From the NCBI GenBank assembly GCA_023376005.1, contig CM042152.1:69580139-69644138 (forward strand): DNA of 64,000 nt, written 5' to 3'. Below are positions 20,870 to 30,917 of this stretch, in pieces. Position numbers and translations under genes: made by a program. How positions within the stretch are numbered: position 1 is the first letter of the stretch; each line of letters starts with the position of its first letter. This DNA is from Doryteuthis pealeii (lineage: Eukaryota > Mollusca > Cephalopoda > Myopsida > Loliginidae). The notes under the pieces were generated by a model. That model was not told the origin of the DNA and made no database searches. It saw only the letters and a program-made list of their open reading frames with translations.

Positions 20870-21600
20870 TAAACCCCCCCCCCCTTTGTTTGGTGGGTGT
20901 GTAGAGAATTAATTTGTACCATCTGTGTTTTAGCAGGTGTGCATTTTCCTGGGTGGCAGGTCTTAAATTTTAAGGTCTTGAAATTTTTATAGTCCTCTTT
21001 TTGTTTATATTAATAGCCAAACATCTTCTTCTGATGGTTTTTGTTAGATTTTTTAGATTTGATAGGTTGTGTGTATGTTTGTAATTTACTTTTTGTTTTG
21101 ATGCATTTGTGTGTGTGTGTGTGGTTTACTTTCTGTTCTAATGAGTTTTTGTGTGTGTGGGTGGGTGTTTATGTATATGTGTCTATGTTCATGGTTGTGT
21201 TGGGTGTATGTATACCTATATACATAAAGAATAAAATTGATGTGTATTTTTTACATTACATAGTTTGCATATACATATTTTGCATACATACATATATATA
21301 TATATACACACACAGATATACATACACATATATATATTACATTACTTATTTATATATGTGTATATGTGTCTGTAATTGATATTTTCTATATATATGAAAA
21401 TAAAGTGTTGAATTACAGATGTAAGAGTTTTATTTATGTGTTATAGTGTACAATACAATTAAAAGGTGAGTGTTTCAAAGCAGTGTACTAGCCACTCTTA
21501 CAGATGCATTGTTCTGATGAGAAGAGGCTAGTATGCTCCTTTGAAACCAGTGGTAACAATTGCTTTTAATTGTATTGTGCACTATGAATAATATATATGT
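20870..21600. other. TG/TA-rich sequence without gene
   Basis: A C-run at 20875-20884, TG-rich stretches near 21110-21190, and TATACACACA tracts near 21290-21330. The Cys/Tyr-rich open frame reflects this composition. A short CACACTGTCAGATTAATTTC motif (minus, near 21620-21640) matches the tail of the 22077 and 51935 ribozyme elements. Confidence 0.45.
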
Positions 21601-21692
21601 GTGTGTGTGAAATAAAAGGAAATTAATCTGACAGTGTGAATTTGATATATTGAAAAAACAAATGATGTTTACAAATGCTTGGGATCATCAGG

Positions 21693-21729
<37 letters not shown>

Positions 21730-21764
21730 TTTATGGATATATATGCACATATTTGCATTTATAA

Positions 21765-21998
21765 ATAGCTCAGTCGGTAGAGCGTTCGGCTAGAAACCAT
21801 AAGGTTCCTAGTTCAATACCGGTCCTCACCAACTCAGCGTATGAGTAGCACAGGCATCTGTGCGGTAAAGTAAGGAGCTGATGGTAGGTGTGGCACTCCA
21901 CCTCAGATGCTAAAACAATTTCCTTGGTCTAGCGCTATTGAAAAGGGGATAGACTGACTGGCTGATACCAACATTAGGCTGCCCCGTCGACTTTACTT

Positions 21999-22006
<8 letters not shown>
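21765..22006 (+). mobile_element. SINE-1, tRNA-derived
   Basis: AATAGCTCAGTCGGTAGAGC head, B-box-like CTAGTTCAATACC, full body, ending ACTTTACTTACTT then (TA)n. Confidence 0.9.
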
Positions 22007-22034
<28 letters not shown>

Positions 22035-22076
22035 GTGTTACATTTGTTATGATGAAGATCACTAATTATGTTATGT

Positions 22077-22123
22077 ATGTTAGGATGAAGGTCTAACAGA
22101 CCGAAACATTACAACGTCGACAT
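22077..22123 (+). ncRNA. Decayed hammerhead ribozyme, family 2
   Basis: Stem I ATGTT pairs with GACAT (one G-U). Stem II GGTC/GACC has loop TAACA. GAAA follows, then stem III ACGTT/AACGT in single-base-different form, ending in the UC cleavage site. The core reads AGGATGA instead of CTGATGA, so positions 3 and 4 are mutated and this copy should be inactive. The downstream ~90 bp match those after 51981. Confidence 0.6.
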
Positions 22124-22641
22124 CACTACTTACAATAAACATCCATTTTCTACAACAACCCGTGTTTATGTACCTTTCTCCACATACTGTTGGATTAATT
22201 TCCTCTTATTTCTCCCATATAATTAGACAGCAAGTATTTCCCAGTTTTCCTCATATTAATAAGTGTCATTTTTTTCATGTCCCCATTTTTCCAGACAGAT
22301 GGGTTGGATGCTGACATCCATTTTAATCTACTGTTATGTCTGCTGACCTAATACCAATGGATTTTATGTTTTTTTTTGTTTTGTTTTTTTTCTTTTTGAT
22401 TATCTCAGATCAGTAGTCAATGAGAATTGGCTGAGAATAATCTTTCTACTGAAAATGGAAATATTTTCTATTCATGTCACAACATCAGTATCAGCTGCAT
22501 TAGTTAATGTCTCAACGTTCTTCTGTTCCTCATTTACACAAGTGTCACTACGCTGTCAATTTGAACATTTATTCTCATAAAACATTTCAATACATTTTTG
22601 TCTATCAATTGAGACTTTTATTACACACACTCTCTCTCACT

Positions 22642-22694
<53 letters not shown>

Positions 22695-22697
<3 letters not shown>

Positions 22698-22875
22698 AAG
22701 CTATATCTATAGCTCTGCTGATGAGGCCTAATAGGCCGAAATGTACATACAGAGATTGATTTTTCTCGATTTGTTTAGCCATACATTTAAATAGGCATTC
22801 CCGCCTAATTAATTATTAATTAATTAATTTTCAAAATTAGGTACGACTCCAATTAAGCACATATTCTCCCAAAAA
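22695..22875 (+). mobile_element. Ribozyme-bearing short element, copy 1
   Basis: Hammerhead at 22713-22754 followed by about 120 bp: TTAGCCATACATTTAAATAG, GCATTCCCGCC, TAATTAATTAATTTTCAAAA, GTACGACTCCAATTAAGCAC. The minus-strand copy is 30700-30880. Bordered by (TA)n on both sides. Matches the layout of ribozyme-containing terminal repeats of Penelope-like elements or retrozymes; no reverse transcriptase is present. Confidence 0.65.
22713..22754 (+). ncRNA. Hammerhead ribozyme, intact consensus
   Basis: All parts can be placed by eye. Stem I CTCTG (22713-22717) pairs with CAGAG (22750-22754). Core CTGATGA is 22718-22724. Stem II is GGCC/GGCC with loop TAATA. GAAA is 22738-22741. Stem III is the palindrome ATGTACAT (22741-22748). 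The predicted cleavage is after A22749 in an AUA triplet. With stem I open it is type I. The very short stem III suggests cleavage may need a dimeric RNA. Activity is inferred, not shown. Confidence 0.85.
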
Positions 22876-22924
22876 TATATATATATATGAAGATAGGATG
22901 GATGTAGTAGAATCCGACAGTATG

Positions 22925-23036
22925 AGGTAGGTAGAAGGATGGTGAACAAGAAATGATAACTCAAAACAAATCAAAACGTTTCAACTCTTAGATTTGTTTT
23001 GAGTTATCATTTCTTGTTCACTATCCTTTTACCCAC

Positions 23037-23040
<4 letters not shown>
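22925..23040. repeat. Fold-back element
   Basis: Arms GGTGAACAAGAAATGATAAC...CAAAACAAAT and the complement ATTTGTTTTGAGTTATCATT...GTTCACTATCC, ending in CCCACCTC. Loop CAAAACGTTTCAACTCTTAG. (TA)n follows. Confidence 0.85.
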
Positions 23041-23067
<27 letters not shown>

Positions 23068-23264
23068 CGTCGGGGTGGCCTAAAGTCGGTATCAGCCAAT
23101 CAGCGAGGGAGTTTATCCTCTTTTCACTATGGCTAGACCAAGGAGATTATTTTAGCGTCTGAGGTGGAGCACCATACCTACCATCAGATTCCTGTGCTAC
23201 TCATACGCTGAGTTGACGAGGGCCGGTATCAATCTAGGAACCTTGTGGTTTCTAGCTGAACACT
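23068..23264 (-). mobile_element. SINE-1, head truncated
   Basis: Reverse SINE-1 from CGTCGGGGTGGCCTAAAGTC to TTTCTAGCTGAACACTACC, so the A box is missing. A short internal deletion removes the TGCGGTAAAG segment. Confidence 0.87.
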
Positions 23265-23547
23265 ACCAAAAAAAAACTTTCAAGGAAAGAAAAACTTTCA
23301 AGGAAAGAAAAACTTAAACCATCATCCCATTATATTTTTATTTCGTTCAGTAACTCAAAAAATGAGTCTAGCCTCATCAGACAGATTTTACAAATACAGG
23401 GAATCTTAAAAAAAAAGAAAAAAAGAAGGAAATATATCACTAGAAAAATCTTCTCATTGCTCATAAAAGAAAAATTTATGATGACAACAATAACAAATTT
23501 AAATTCTAGGGTATGTCAACAAAAAAATTTATACGTATACCTTTCCA

Positions 23548-24140
23548 CCCTGTCGGCGGGGTGTTAGAATGCACTGACTGCACCTCTGCAGAGGGGTAAG
23601 ACTCCCCTAATGGGGCCACCTGTTGGCTGTGGGTGGCGACCCGTAATGCTTAAGGATAGAACCCAAGTGAATAAGCAATCCATGACTTGCAATACTCCAC
23701 TTTGGCCCTATCTTGGGCTAGACGGGTGGTCGGAGAGTCCCCTCCGATCAATCTTCTGGCCACTTCAAGCTCTAGCACCTATATGATTTTCCCATCCCTA
23801 TTGTCCTTATGGCGGGCCCCAACCCTTTTTATCATATGGGTGCTAGAAGACAGTGACTGAGGGTCTACATGACCTGGGAATGATGTTAAACTCTATCTGA
23901 TGGTGAGGTTCCAGTTTTGGAGGTTTGGGGAATGTGGAGCACCCCTTCATCACCATTGCTCCCTGGTCCACTCTGACCCAGAGTGGTAGTACCTGTTAGG
24001 GTCCATCTATGGGTTAAATAGAAAAATGTATTTATAAAAAAATTGTATTATCCATTAAGAATTGATTTATTTCAAAACTTTATCGGCATTAAATGACCCA
24101 CTGAGGTTGATATGCTGTAAAACAAAACCAAACCAAACGT
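23548..24140 (+). repeat. Fam4 repeat, full length
   Basis: Best-preserved layout: CTGTCGGCGGGGTGTTAGAA head, CACCTGTTGGCTGTGGGTGG, GACGGGTGGTCGGAGAG, ATATGGGTGCTAGAAG, GGTGAGGTTCCAGTTTTGGA, CTCTGACCCAGAGTGGTAG, GGGTTAAATAGAAAAATG, and the tail GGCATTAAATGACCCACTGA, GGTTGATATGCTGTAAAAC, CAAACCAAAC. No open frame. Probably a retroposon mobilised through its 3' tail. Confidence 0.8.
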
Positions 24141-24460
24141 ATACCTTTGCTTCCTGTTTAGCAGACTTCTTCCCAAACGAATAGATAAAAAAAATATTTT
24201 TGAAATTTTTGAATTTGTGGTGTCTAGACATTTTTTTAAAAACCTAAGAAAAATCTAATTAAAATACTTTATCCTTAAAATTAATCCAAATGAATTTTTA
24301 TTATTCTTATTTTTTCTAATGAGATTTTTTTTTCATGATGAAATCAAAAAAATTATTAGAAAAATTGTAAAGAAAAATAAAGAAATACTGGAAGTCATTT
24401 TAATTCTGTCATATATATATATATATATATATACTACCATTATTACCTCCCACTTCTAAT
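24141..24460. other. AT-rich spacer
   Basis: AT-rich with poly-A and poly-T runs, ending in (TA)n at 24412-24432. No gene. Confidence 0.4.
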
Positions 24461-24520
24461 TCCTTGCTACTACTCGTTCTCATTAAAAACGAGACACAAA
24501 ATAATACCATCGTTTCCTAC

Positions 24521-24554
24521 CTGAGGATGGCAAATTGTATTGCCGAAAGCGCTT
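24521..24554 (+). ncRNA. Hammerhead-like motif
   Basis: CTGAGGA, an extra T, stem GGCAA/TTGCC (24529-24533 with 24540-24544), GAAA, palindrome AGCGCT, then T. The core differs only at the variable position 7, but the extra base before stem II and the lack of a clear stem I lower confidence. The surrounding 24480-24690 sequence recurs in part at 31714-31790 (AAGATGGCC, AGACAAGAATTGTCC), so it is a dispersed repeat rather than a gene. Confidence 0.45.
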
Positions 24555-24779
24555 GTTTTGAAACCTTTGGTGGACTGTTATACCAGTTACACCCCGACAC
24601 TAGAAGGATGGCCCGAAAATTGGAACGGATCAACCGTCAACAAGACTTGTCCAACAGGAATTGTCTGTACAGTTCAACAAAACTTGTATAAAAGAAAAAA
24701 TGCTGCCAAAATACACTTATATATATATGCATGGTGTTATTTGGGAGTCTCCGTATGCTACTAGCAAATATATATATTT

Positions 24780-24881
24780 GGGATATATTTTTGTATCTAT
24801 ATCCATTTTTTGGAAGTACACAAATGCCCAAACCTGATTCGTGTACTTCCAAAAAATGGAAAGAGATACAAAAATATATCT

Positions 24882-24884
<3 letters not shown>
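24780..24884. repeat. Fold-back hairpin
   Basis: GATATATTTTTGTATC...CCATTTTTTGGAAGTACAC pairs with GTGTACTTCCAAAAAATGG...GATACAAAAATATATC. Arms about 45 bp. (TA)n follows at 24889-24924. Confidence 0.85.
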
Positions 24885-24928
<44 letters not shown>

Positions 24929-25026
24929 CATACTCCTGCACAGAGTGTTTTCTAAAAGTTAGGGAATTTGAAGTATTCATCAATCAGATATAAATCTGAT
25001 GTTTGTTACTATTCTTTCTAAGTCAC

Positions 25027-25118
25027 TGTACAATAGGGTAGGTCGATTTTGGAACTGTAACGTCTCCTATGTGGTAAAAGTTGCAAATTAAAATAAAGAA
25101 TTACTACGCCAAATATTT
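25027..25118 (+). repeat. Short dispersed repeat R3
   Basis: GTACAATAGGGTAGGTCGAT, TTTGGAACTGTAACGTCTCC and AAAGAATTACTACGC recur at 36900-36982. About 85 bp long. No class assigned. Confidence 0.65.
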
Positions 25119-26699
25119 TTCTTCAAAACTTTGCATTTGTTTGAAGAAATATATTTCAATCTTTTAAAGTGTTATCACTATTACAACTTAATCATTAGGT
25201 AAAAAGCAGCATATCGGAGGTATGGGGGGGAATATTTTCAATTTGAATTCTACTGATATTTTATTTGTTTCATTTAAAATGACAACCTTTTCTGTTTTTA
25301 AATATTGGTATTGCTATATTTTCTAACTAATTTCTAGGTGAATTTTGTGAAAACGAGGATTTTTGGTGCATTTTAGTATATGATATTTAGTGTTATTTCC
25401 TCAAACAATGGTGCAAGTAAGAGATCTAGTTTTTGGTATCAGTATTCACTGTACCAACTCACAACATTCACTGTTTAGGAGAATTTGATATTTAAAAAAA
25501 GTGAAAAATCAATCTACCCTACTTTACAAATAACCGACAAAACAACTAATTCAACGAAGACTGTGAAAACTAGATCTAAGTTGTTTGGGGTTTGTTTTTT
25601 TTTTCAGTTTGTTAGGGTTTTTTTTTTTTGTCTGTTTTTAATAGATTTTTTTCCTGAACAATCTGTTAGCACCTAGTACACATCTCCAAAGTCCACTACA
25701 TTATTCTTGTAAAATCTGTGATGATTTCAACAGAATAAAGAAATAAGGATTGCAGCGAAATTTGTTGACATTTTTTGCCATTTATTTATTTTGGGGGTCA
25801 ACCCTAATGCTGTTGTGGTTGTTGTACCTATTTCTTTTTTTTTTTTTTTTTTTTTTTTTGATTGGGTTAAAATAAATTTTGATTCCATCTCGGCCTCTGC
25901 CCACCCCACTCTCTCCGTACACAAAGGCACACACAAAGCCTTTTGCTAGAGTAATTGGTAGTGTTTATACTTGATGGTCGTGTAATGATATGCTCTCTCC
26001 AGTGTCATTTGTATTCTCCTATGATTACTTTGCAGTTTTAGCTTCTCTTGTAAAGCCCCTCTGATTAACACGGAGATTTTTCACCTATTTGCAGATCCAA
26101 TGTAATTTGAATCCAATTATTGCACAGATTAAGGTGATCCTGTCGAGGCTATTTCTTCTTTGACTACCTGAGCCATTTTGATGAATAAATATCATACGTC
26201 TCTTCTCCCTCCCTCCCCACCCACTCTATCTGTTCTCATTCATGCATACGCATGCACACATGCAAACACGCTGCGTAAGCGTCATTTAGCAAATAATTCC
26301 GTTTCTTCACAAGATCTGATATTCTTTCTTATTTCTTTCTTCTGGCAATGGAGTTTTTCATCATCGAAGAGGAAAAAAAGAGTCAGTGGTGGGGAGCAGG
26401 GAGGAAGGCAGATTCCTCCCCCACCAAAAAAAATTGATTCCATTCTAACACTTTTATGTTCTTTGAATAATTTCAATGGCTAATCCAAAACGGTTTGTTC
26501 CAATTTTCTTGCAGTTTGGAATCTCCTTTTGATGGAATGTCCCAGTTTTCCTGATTTTGAATTAGAGTTTGCCACTAAAAGGAATTAATTTATCTTTCAG
26601 CTTAAATCTCTTTTGAAATAAGGAATTGTGAATAATCGTCAATTGGACATTTCTTCATCTTGGAGATTGGCACTTTTCTATCTTGAAGGGCATTATGTA
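25119..26699. other. Largely unique sequence, no gene recognised
   Basis: The longest stretch in the window without an identified element. It contains poly-T at 25832-25859, a CCCTCCCTCCCC run near 26205 and a GGGGAGCAGGGAGGAAGG run near 26391. Open frames are short and without recognisable motifs. It could hold intron or flanking sequence of a distant gene, but nothing shows this. Confidence 0.4.
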
Positions 26700-27120
26700 T
26701 ATGTCTTTCTGAATGAATATATATGTGTGTGAGTGTGTATATAGCTCTGAGTGTCTGTATGTGTATTTCTGGTGTGAGAGTGTGTATATAGCTCTGAGTG
26801 TCTGTATGTGTATTTCTGGGTGATTGTGTCTGCGTTCATTTGTCTAGGCATGCATTATATATGTGTGTTTCTGACTGTATATGTCTGGATTTGTGTGGTG
26901 TGTGTGTGTGTGTGTGTGTGTATATAGCTATGAGTGTCTCATGTATGTACTTCCAAGTGTATATGTTTGTGTATCTGTATATGTGTTTCTTGGTGAGTGT
27001 CTTGGTATGCGTTATATACATATATCTGTTACTCACTATATATGTTTGTGTGTGTCTATATAAGAATGTATTATGTGTTTCTGGGTGATTGTGTCTGTGT
27101 GCACATGTCTAGGGATGCAT

Positions 27121-27176
<56 letters not shown>

Positions 27177-28030
27177 GTCTGACTCTGTGTGTGTGTGTGT
27201 TGTCTGACTTGTGTGTGTGTGTTTCTGACTGTCTGTGTGTGTGTGTGTGTGTGTGTGTTTCTGACTGTATGTGTGTGTGTGTGTTCTGACTGTATGTGTG
27301 TGTATGTGTGTGTGTGTGTTCTGACTGTATGTGTGTGTGTGTGTGTTTCTGACTGTAATGTGTGTACTGTGTGTGTGTGTGTGTGTCTGACTGTATATGT
27401 GTGTGTGTGTGTGTTTCTGACTGTATATGTCTGTGAGTTTGTGTGTATATAGCTATGAGGATCTGTATGTTTCTAGGTGAGAGTGTCTAGTCATGCATTA
27501 TATATACATGTGTTTCTGACTATATCTCTGTGAATTTGTGTGTGTGTATAAAGCTATGAATGTCCCATGTATGTGTTTGTGTGTGTTTATATAAGAATGT
27601 ATTATGTGTTTCTGGGTGATTGTTTCTGTATGTACAGAGGTGCATTATATATATGTGTGTATCTGACTTTATGTCTGGGAGTTTGTGTGTATATATAACT
27701 ATGAGTGTCTCATGTACATGTTTCTGGGTGTATATGTTTGTATGTGTCAAAGGGAACATTATGTATTGTATATGTCTGTGATTGTGTGTGTGTATGTATA
27801 TCTAAGAGTGTATTATGCATCTGTTTCTAGTTGATTGTGTCTGTGTGCTTGTGTTTAAGAGTGCATTATATATGTGTGTGTTTCTGAGTGTGTTTGTGGG
27901 GTGTATTTCTAAGTATATGTTTGTGAGTGTGTGTATTTGTGTGTGTATGAGAGAGAGAGAGAGAGTGTGTGTGTGTGTGTATTTCTGAGTGTATTATGTA
28001 TGTGTTTCTGGGTGAGAGTATCTTATAAAT
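26700..28030 (+). repeat. TG-rich satellite tract
   Basis: About 1.3 kb of (TG)n interrupted by TTTCTGACTGTATG, ATATAGCTATGAGTGTCT, TGCATTATATATG and TTTCTGGGTGA phrases that repeat at irregular spacing. Long Cys/Val frames are repeat translations. Confidence 0.9.
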
Positions 28031-28044
28031 AATTGTGCCTTTTT

Positions 28045-28046
<2 letters not shown>

Positions 28047-28079
<33 letters not shown>
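28047..28079 (+). repeat. Poly-A tract
   Basis: Run of about 30 A residues next to a SINE-2 fragment. Confidence 0.9.
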
Positions 28080-28082
<3 letters not shown>

Positions 28083-28086
28083 TGTG

Positions 28087-28212
28087 TAAAAAGTAGGGCA
28101 GACTGGGCTCTTTAACCCTGGTACGGCAACAGGTCTTGGAGATGGAAAGCTCTAAACTCAAACCTGTTAAACTCCTAAAAAATTGGCCTTATTTTGCATC
28201 CTGCCCATCGAG
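28087..28212 (+). repeat. SINE-2 fragment
   Basis: AAAAAGTAGGGCAGACTGGG, CTCTTTAACCCTGG, CAAACCTGTTAAACTCC. Lacks the tRNA-like head. Confidence 0.7.
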
Positions 28213-28316
28213 CAGTTGTTCGGTAAATAAAGACATATATGAAATAGCGTATACTTGTATCTAATTGAATTTGTGTAAGAATGTGTGTCTGTCTGTGAAT
28301 AAGTGTATTTTGTACA

Positions 28317-28593
28317 TATTTACCAACCCCTCCACATGAGTAGGATGTGACACAAGGTCAATTTTTAAGCAGATTTTACCAGGTTTGAATGTAGAGTTTA
28401 CCTTCTCCAAGACCAGTTGCTGTACCAATGTTAAAGACCCAGTCTGCCCTACTATTTACTCATAGATGGAGGAAAAATAGATTTAAACCTTTTACAGGGG
28501 TATTAGCACTATGTGAAATGCCACCAGCCTCATCCAGGATTTGAACTTATGTCGTCATGTCCATTTCCTAGGATGATAATGACACCTCCATGA
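28317..28593 (-). mobile_element. SINE-2, full length
   Basis: Reverse copy from TATTTACCAACCCCTCCACA through GAGTAGGATGTGACACAAGG to the head with B-box complement AGGATTTGAACTTATG and CCTAGGATGATAATGACACC. Length about 277 bp. Confidence 0.85.
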
Positions 28594-28644
28594 GTGTATT
28601 ATATATGTCCATAAGTGTATATGTGTTGTGTGTCAGAATAGTGT

Positions 28645-29352
28645 ATGGTTTGGTTTGGTTTATTTTATGGCATATTGTTAGAGCGTTCGGCTAGAATCCA
28701 CAAGGTTTCTATTCGATACCGGTCCTCGCCAACTTCAGGGATCTGTGCAGTAAAGTAAGGAGCTGATGGTAGGTGTGGCGCTCCACCTCAGTGCCAAAAC
28801 AATCTCCTTGGTCTAGAAAAAGGGGATAGACTCCCTCGCTGATAGGCTGATACTGACTTTAGGCCGCCCGACGACTTTACTTTTTATGGCATATCAATCT
28901 CAGTGGATCATGTAATGCCTACAAAGTTTTGAAATAAATTCATTCTTAATGGATACTCAATTTTTTTTTATAAACACATTTTTCTATTTAACCCATAGAC
29001 CATGGAGCAATGGTGATGAAGGGGTGCTCCACATTCACCAGACCTCCAAAACTAGAACCTCACCATCAGAGTTTAGTGTCATTTCCAGGACATGAACACC
29101 CTCAGCCGCCGCCTTCTAGCACATACATGATAAAAAGGGTTGGGGCTTGCCATAAGGGCAATAGGGTTGGAGCAATCATATAGGTGCTAGGGCTTGATGT
29201 GACCAGCCAATTGATTGGAGGGGGCCTCTCCAACTGCCCGTCTAGTCTCAGTAAGGGCCAAATTGGAGTGTTGTATGTCATGAACTGCTCAGCCACCTGG
29301 GTTCCATCCTTAAGTGTCATGGGTCACCACCCATGGCCAGCAGGTGACCCCG
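28645..29352 (-). repeat. Fam4 repeat split by SINE-1
   Basis: Reverse Fam4: tail GTTTGGTTTGGTTTA at the left, head GGCCAGCAGGTGACCCC at the right. The SINE-1 at 28676-28881 interrupts the tail with a 13-bp duplication, proving that Fam4 was already here when SINE-1 inserted. Confidence 0.82.
28676..28881 (+). mobile_element. SINE-1, 5'-truncated, with target duplication
   Basis: Flanked by exact 13-bp direct repeats TTTTATGGCATAT (28663-28675 and 28882-28894). It begins inside the tRNA-like head (TGTTAGAGCGTTCGGCTAG), consistent with 5' truncation during reverse transcription. The body carries an internal deletion near GTCTAGAAAAAGG. Confidence 0.9.
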
Positions 29353-29375
29353 GCTGACTTCTGATTTAGGTCGGA

Positions 29376-29833
29376 AAATTAAAATGGAAAGTTCTTTGGT
29401 GGTACCCAATGACAGTTTAACTACAGTTTATGAATTAACATTTTGTGTATTGGGTTATGGTTTTAGGGGATTAAGGTTGTTTTTAATTACGTATTGCTTA
29501 AAAAAAAATAAACAACAAAAAACACCAAATTACTATGAATTTTAATGTTGAAAAATAATTTTTTTAAAATCAAGTTTAATTGAAATTATACATTACAATA
29601 CTAACCCAAACAACTGAGACTAATGTGTCTACCATTGGATTCAATAATTAATTTCAATTAAATGTATAGTAATTTGGGGTTTTTTGTTGTTGTTTTTTTT
29701 AAGCAATACGTAATTAAAAACAACCTTAATCCCCAAACCCCTAAACCAGAACCCAATTCGCAAATAAGTTAATTCATACACTGTAGTTAAACCATCATGG
29801 ATCACCACCCAATAAATTTCCGTTTTAATTTTG
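29376..29833. mobile_element. Large fold-back element, MITE-D
   Basis: Arms of about 190 bp: AAAATTAAAATGGAAA...TAACTACAGT...GGGATTAAGGTTGTTTTTAA...TACGTATTGCTTAAAA, returning as complements ending TTCCGTTTTAATTTT. Arms differ by substitutions and small gaps. The loop is about 60-80 bp. No coding region. Confidence 0.85.
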
Positions 29834-30356
29834 ATGACGATTTGCAAGTTTAACCCTTTGTATTTTTATTTTGTGCTGTCAAATAAAAGATGAAAAATAG
29901 CATATTTGAGCAATTTTATAGTATGAGTTCAAAATGGGATGGAAAGCAGTGCGGAAACTGCTCACAATATCAATCAAGCATTTGGCCCGAAGGCTGTCAA
30001 CAAAAATGCAATATGGCATTATTATTATTTCTTTATTATAACTCTTTGTGCATCTTCATTTTTTTTTTCTATCTTCTCATATTAATCTCAATGAAAAAAA
30101 ACAAAGAATATTTGCACAGAACATATACAATATTAATATAACATAATCCCCAATAATGCTAACACATTGTTAAAACCAATTACCAAATACGATATGTATT
30201 ACTTCCTAACCGTTAGGCATGACATAACCCCAGACTTGTTGATATGCCGTTAGAATAAATAAACAACAACAACAACCAACAACAAATATTAATACAATAT
30301 CTATATACAGGTTAATAGGGTACATATTACATATAATATGTACACATACATAGCAG

Positions 30357-30672
30357 AGATGCTGATACGTGTCCTGCATCACTGATGCATAAAAACTAAA
30401 AGGACGCAGAAAAATCATATCCATGCTTCCCAGTGTTTTTTTTTATTTATTCCCTTACCATTTCAAGATAACTGTAAATACATTTCAATATTTTCTTGGA
30501 AATGAATTACACTGCATGTAGTACAAGGTAGGGGTTAGACAGCTTTAGTTGTTCATAGATAAAAACTGCAATTTATTAGGAAACTCTAGTTGGGACCCAT
30601 CAAATTTCCCGGGCACTCATTCAAATCCATGCGTCTCTAGACGCACTAAATTAAAAAGCTATCAGCATCACT
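30357..30672 (+). repeat. R2 repeat, third copy
   Basis: Same order of blocks as 5389-5705: GAGATGCTGATACGTGTCC, AATCATATCCATG, AACTGTAAATACATTTCAAT, GTTGGGACCCATCAAATTTC, AAAGCTATCAGCATCACTG. The 3' edge meets (TA)n. Confidence 0.75.
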
Positions 30673-30699
30673 GTATATATATATATATATATATATATA

Positions 30700-30877
30700 T
30701 TTGGGAGAATAAGTGCTTAATTGAAGTCGTACCTAATTTTGAAAATTAATTGATTAATAATTAATTAATTAGGCGGGAATGCCTATTTAAATGTAAGGCT
30801 AAATAAATTGAGAAAAATCAATCTCTGTATGTACATTTCGGCCTATTAGGCCTCATCAGCAGAACTGTAGATAGGAA

Positions 30878-30880
<3 letters not shown>
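30700..30880 (-). mobile_element. Ribozyme-bearing short element, copy 2
   Basis: Reverse-orientation homologue of 22695-22875, from TTTGGGAGAATAAGTGCTTA through the AATTAATTAATTAGGCGGG block to the hammerhead. (TA)n flanks both sides. Confidence 0.65.
30823..30864 (-). ncRNA. Hammerhead ribozyme, intact consensus
   Basis: On the minus strand: stem I TTCTG pairs with CAGAG (one G-U instead of C-G in copy 1), core CTGATGA, stem II GGCC/GGCC with loop TAATA, GAAA, stem III ATGTACAT, cleavage after the following A. The only difference from copy 1 within the motif is the stem I wobble, which keeps pairing. Confidence 0.83.

Positions 30881-30917
<37 letters not shown>

Noticed and set aside
21767..21840. 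tRNA gene
   Set aside because: A- and B-box-like sequences are present, but the acceptor stem does not pair and the sequence continues into the SINE-1 body.
24464..24691. 75-residue frame that looks less repetitive than others
   Set aside because: Overlaps a hammerhead-like motif and a dispersed repeat partly seen at 31714; no recognisable domain or splice context.
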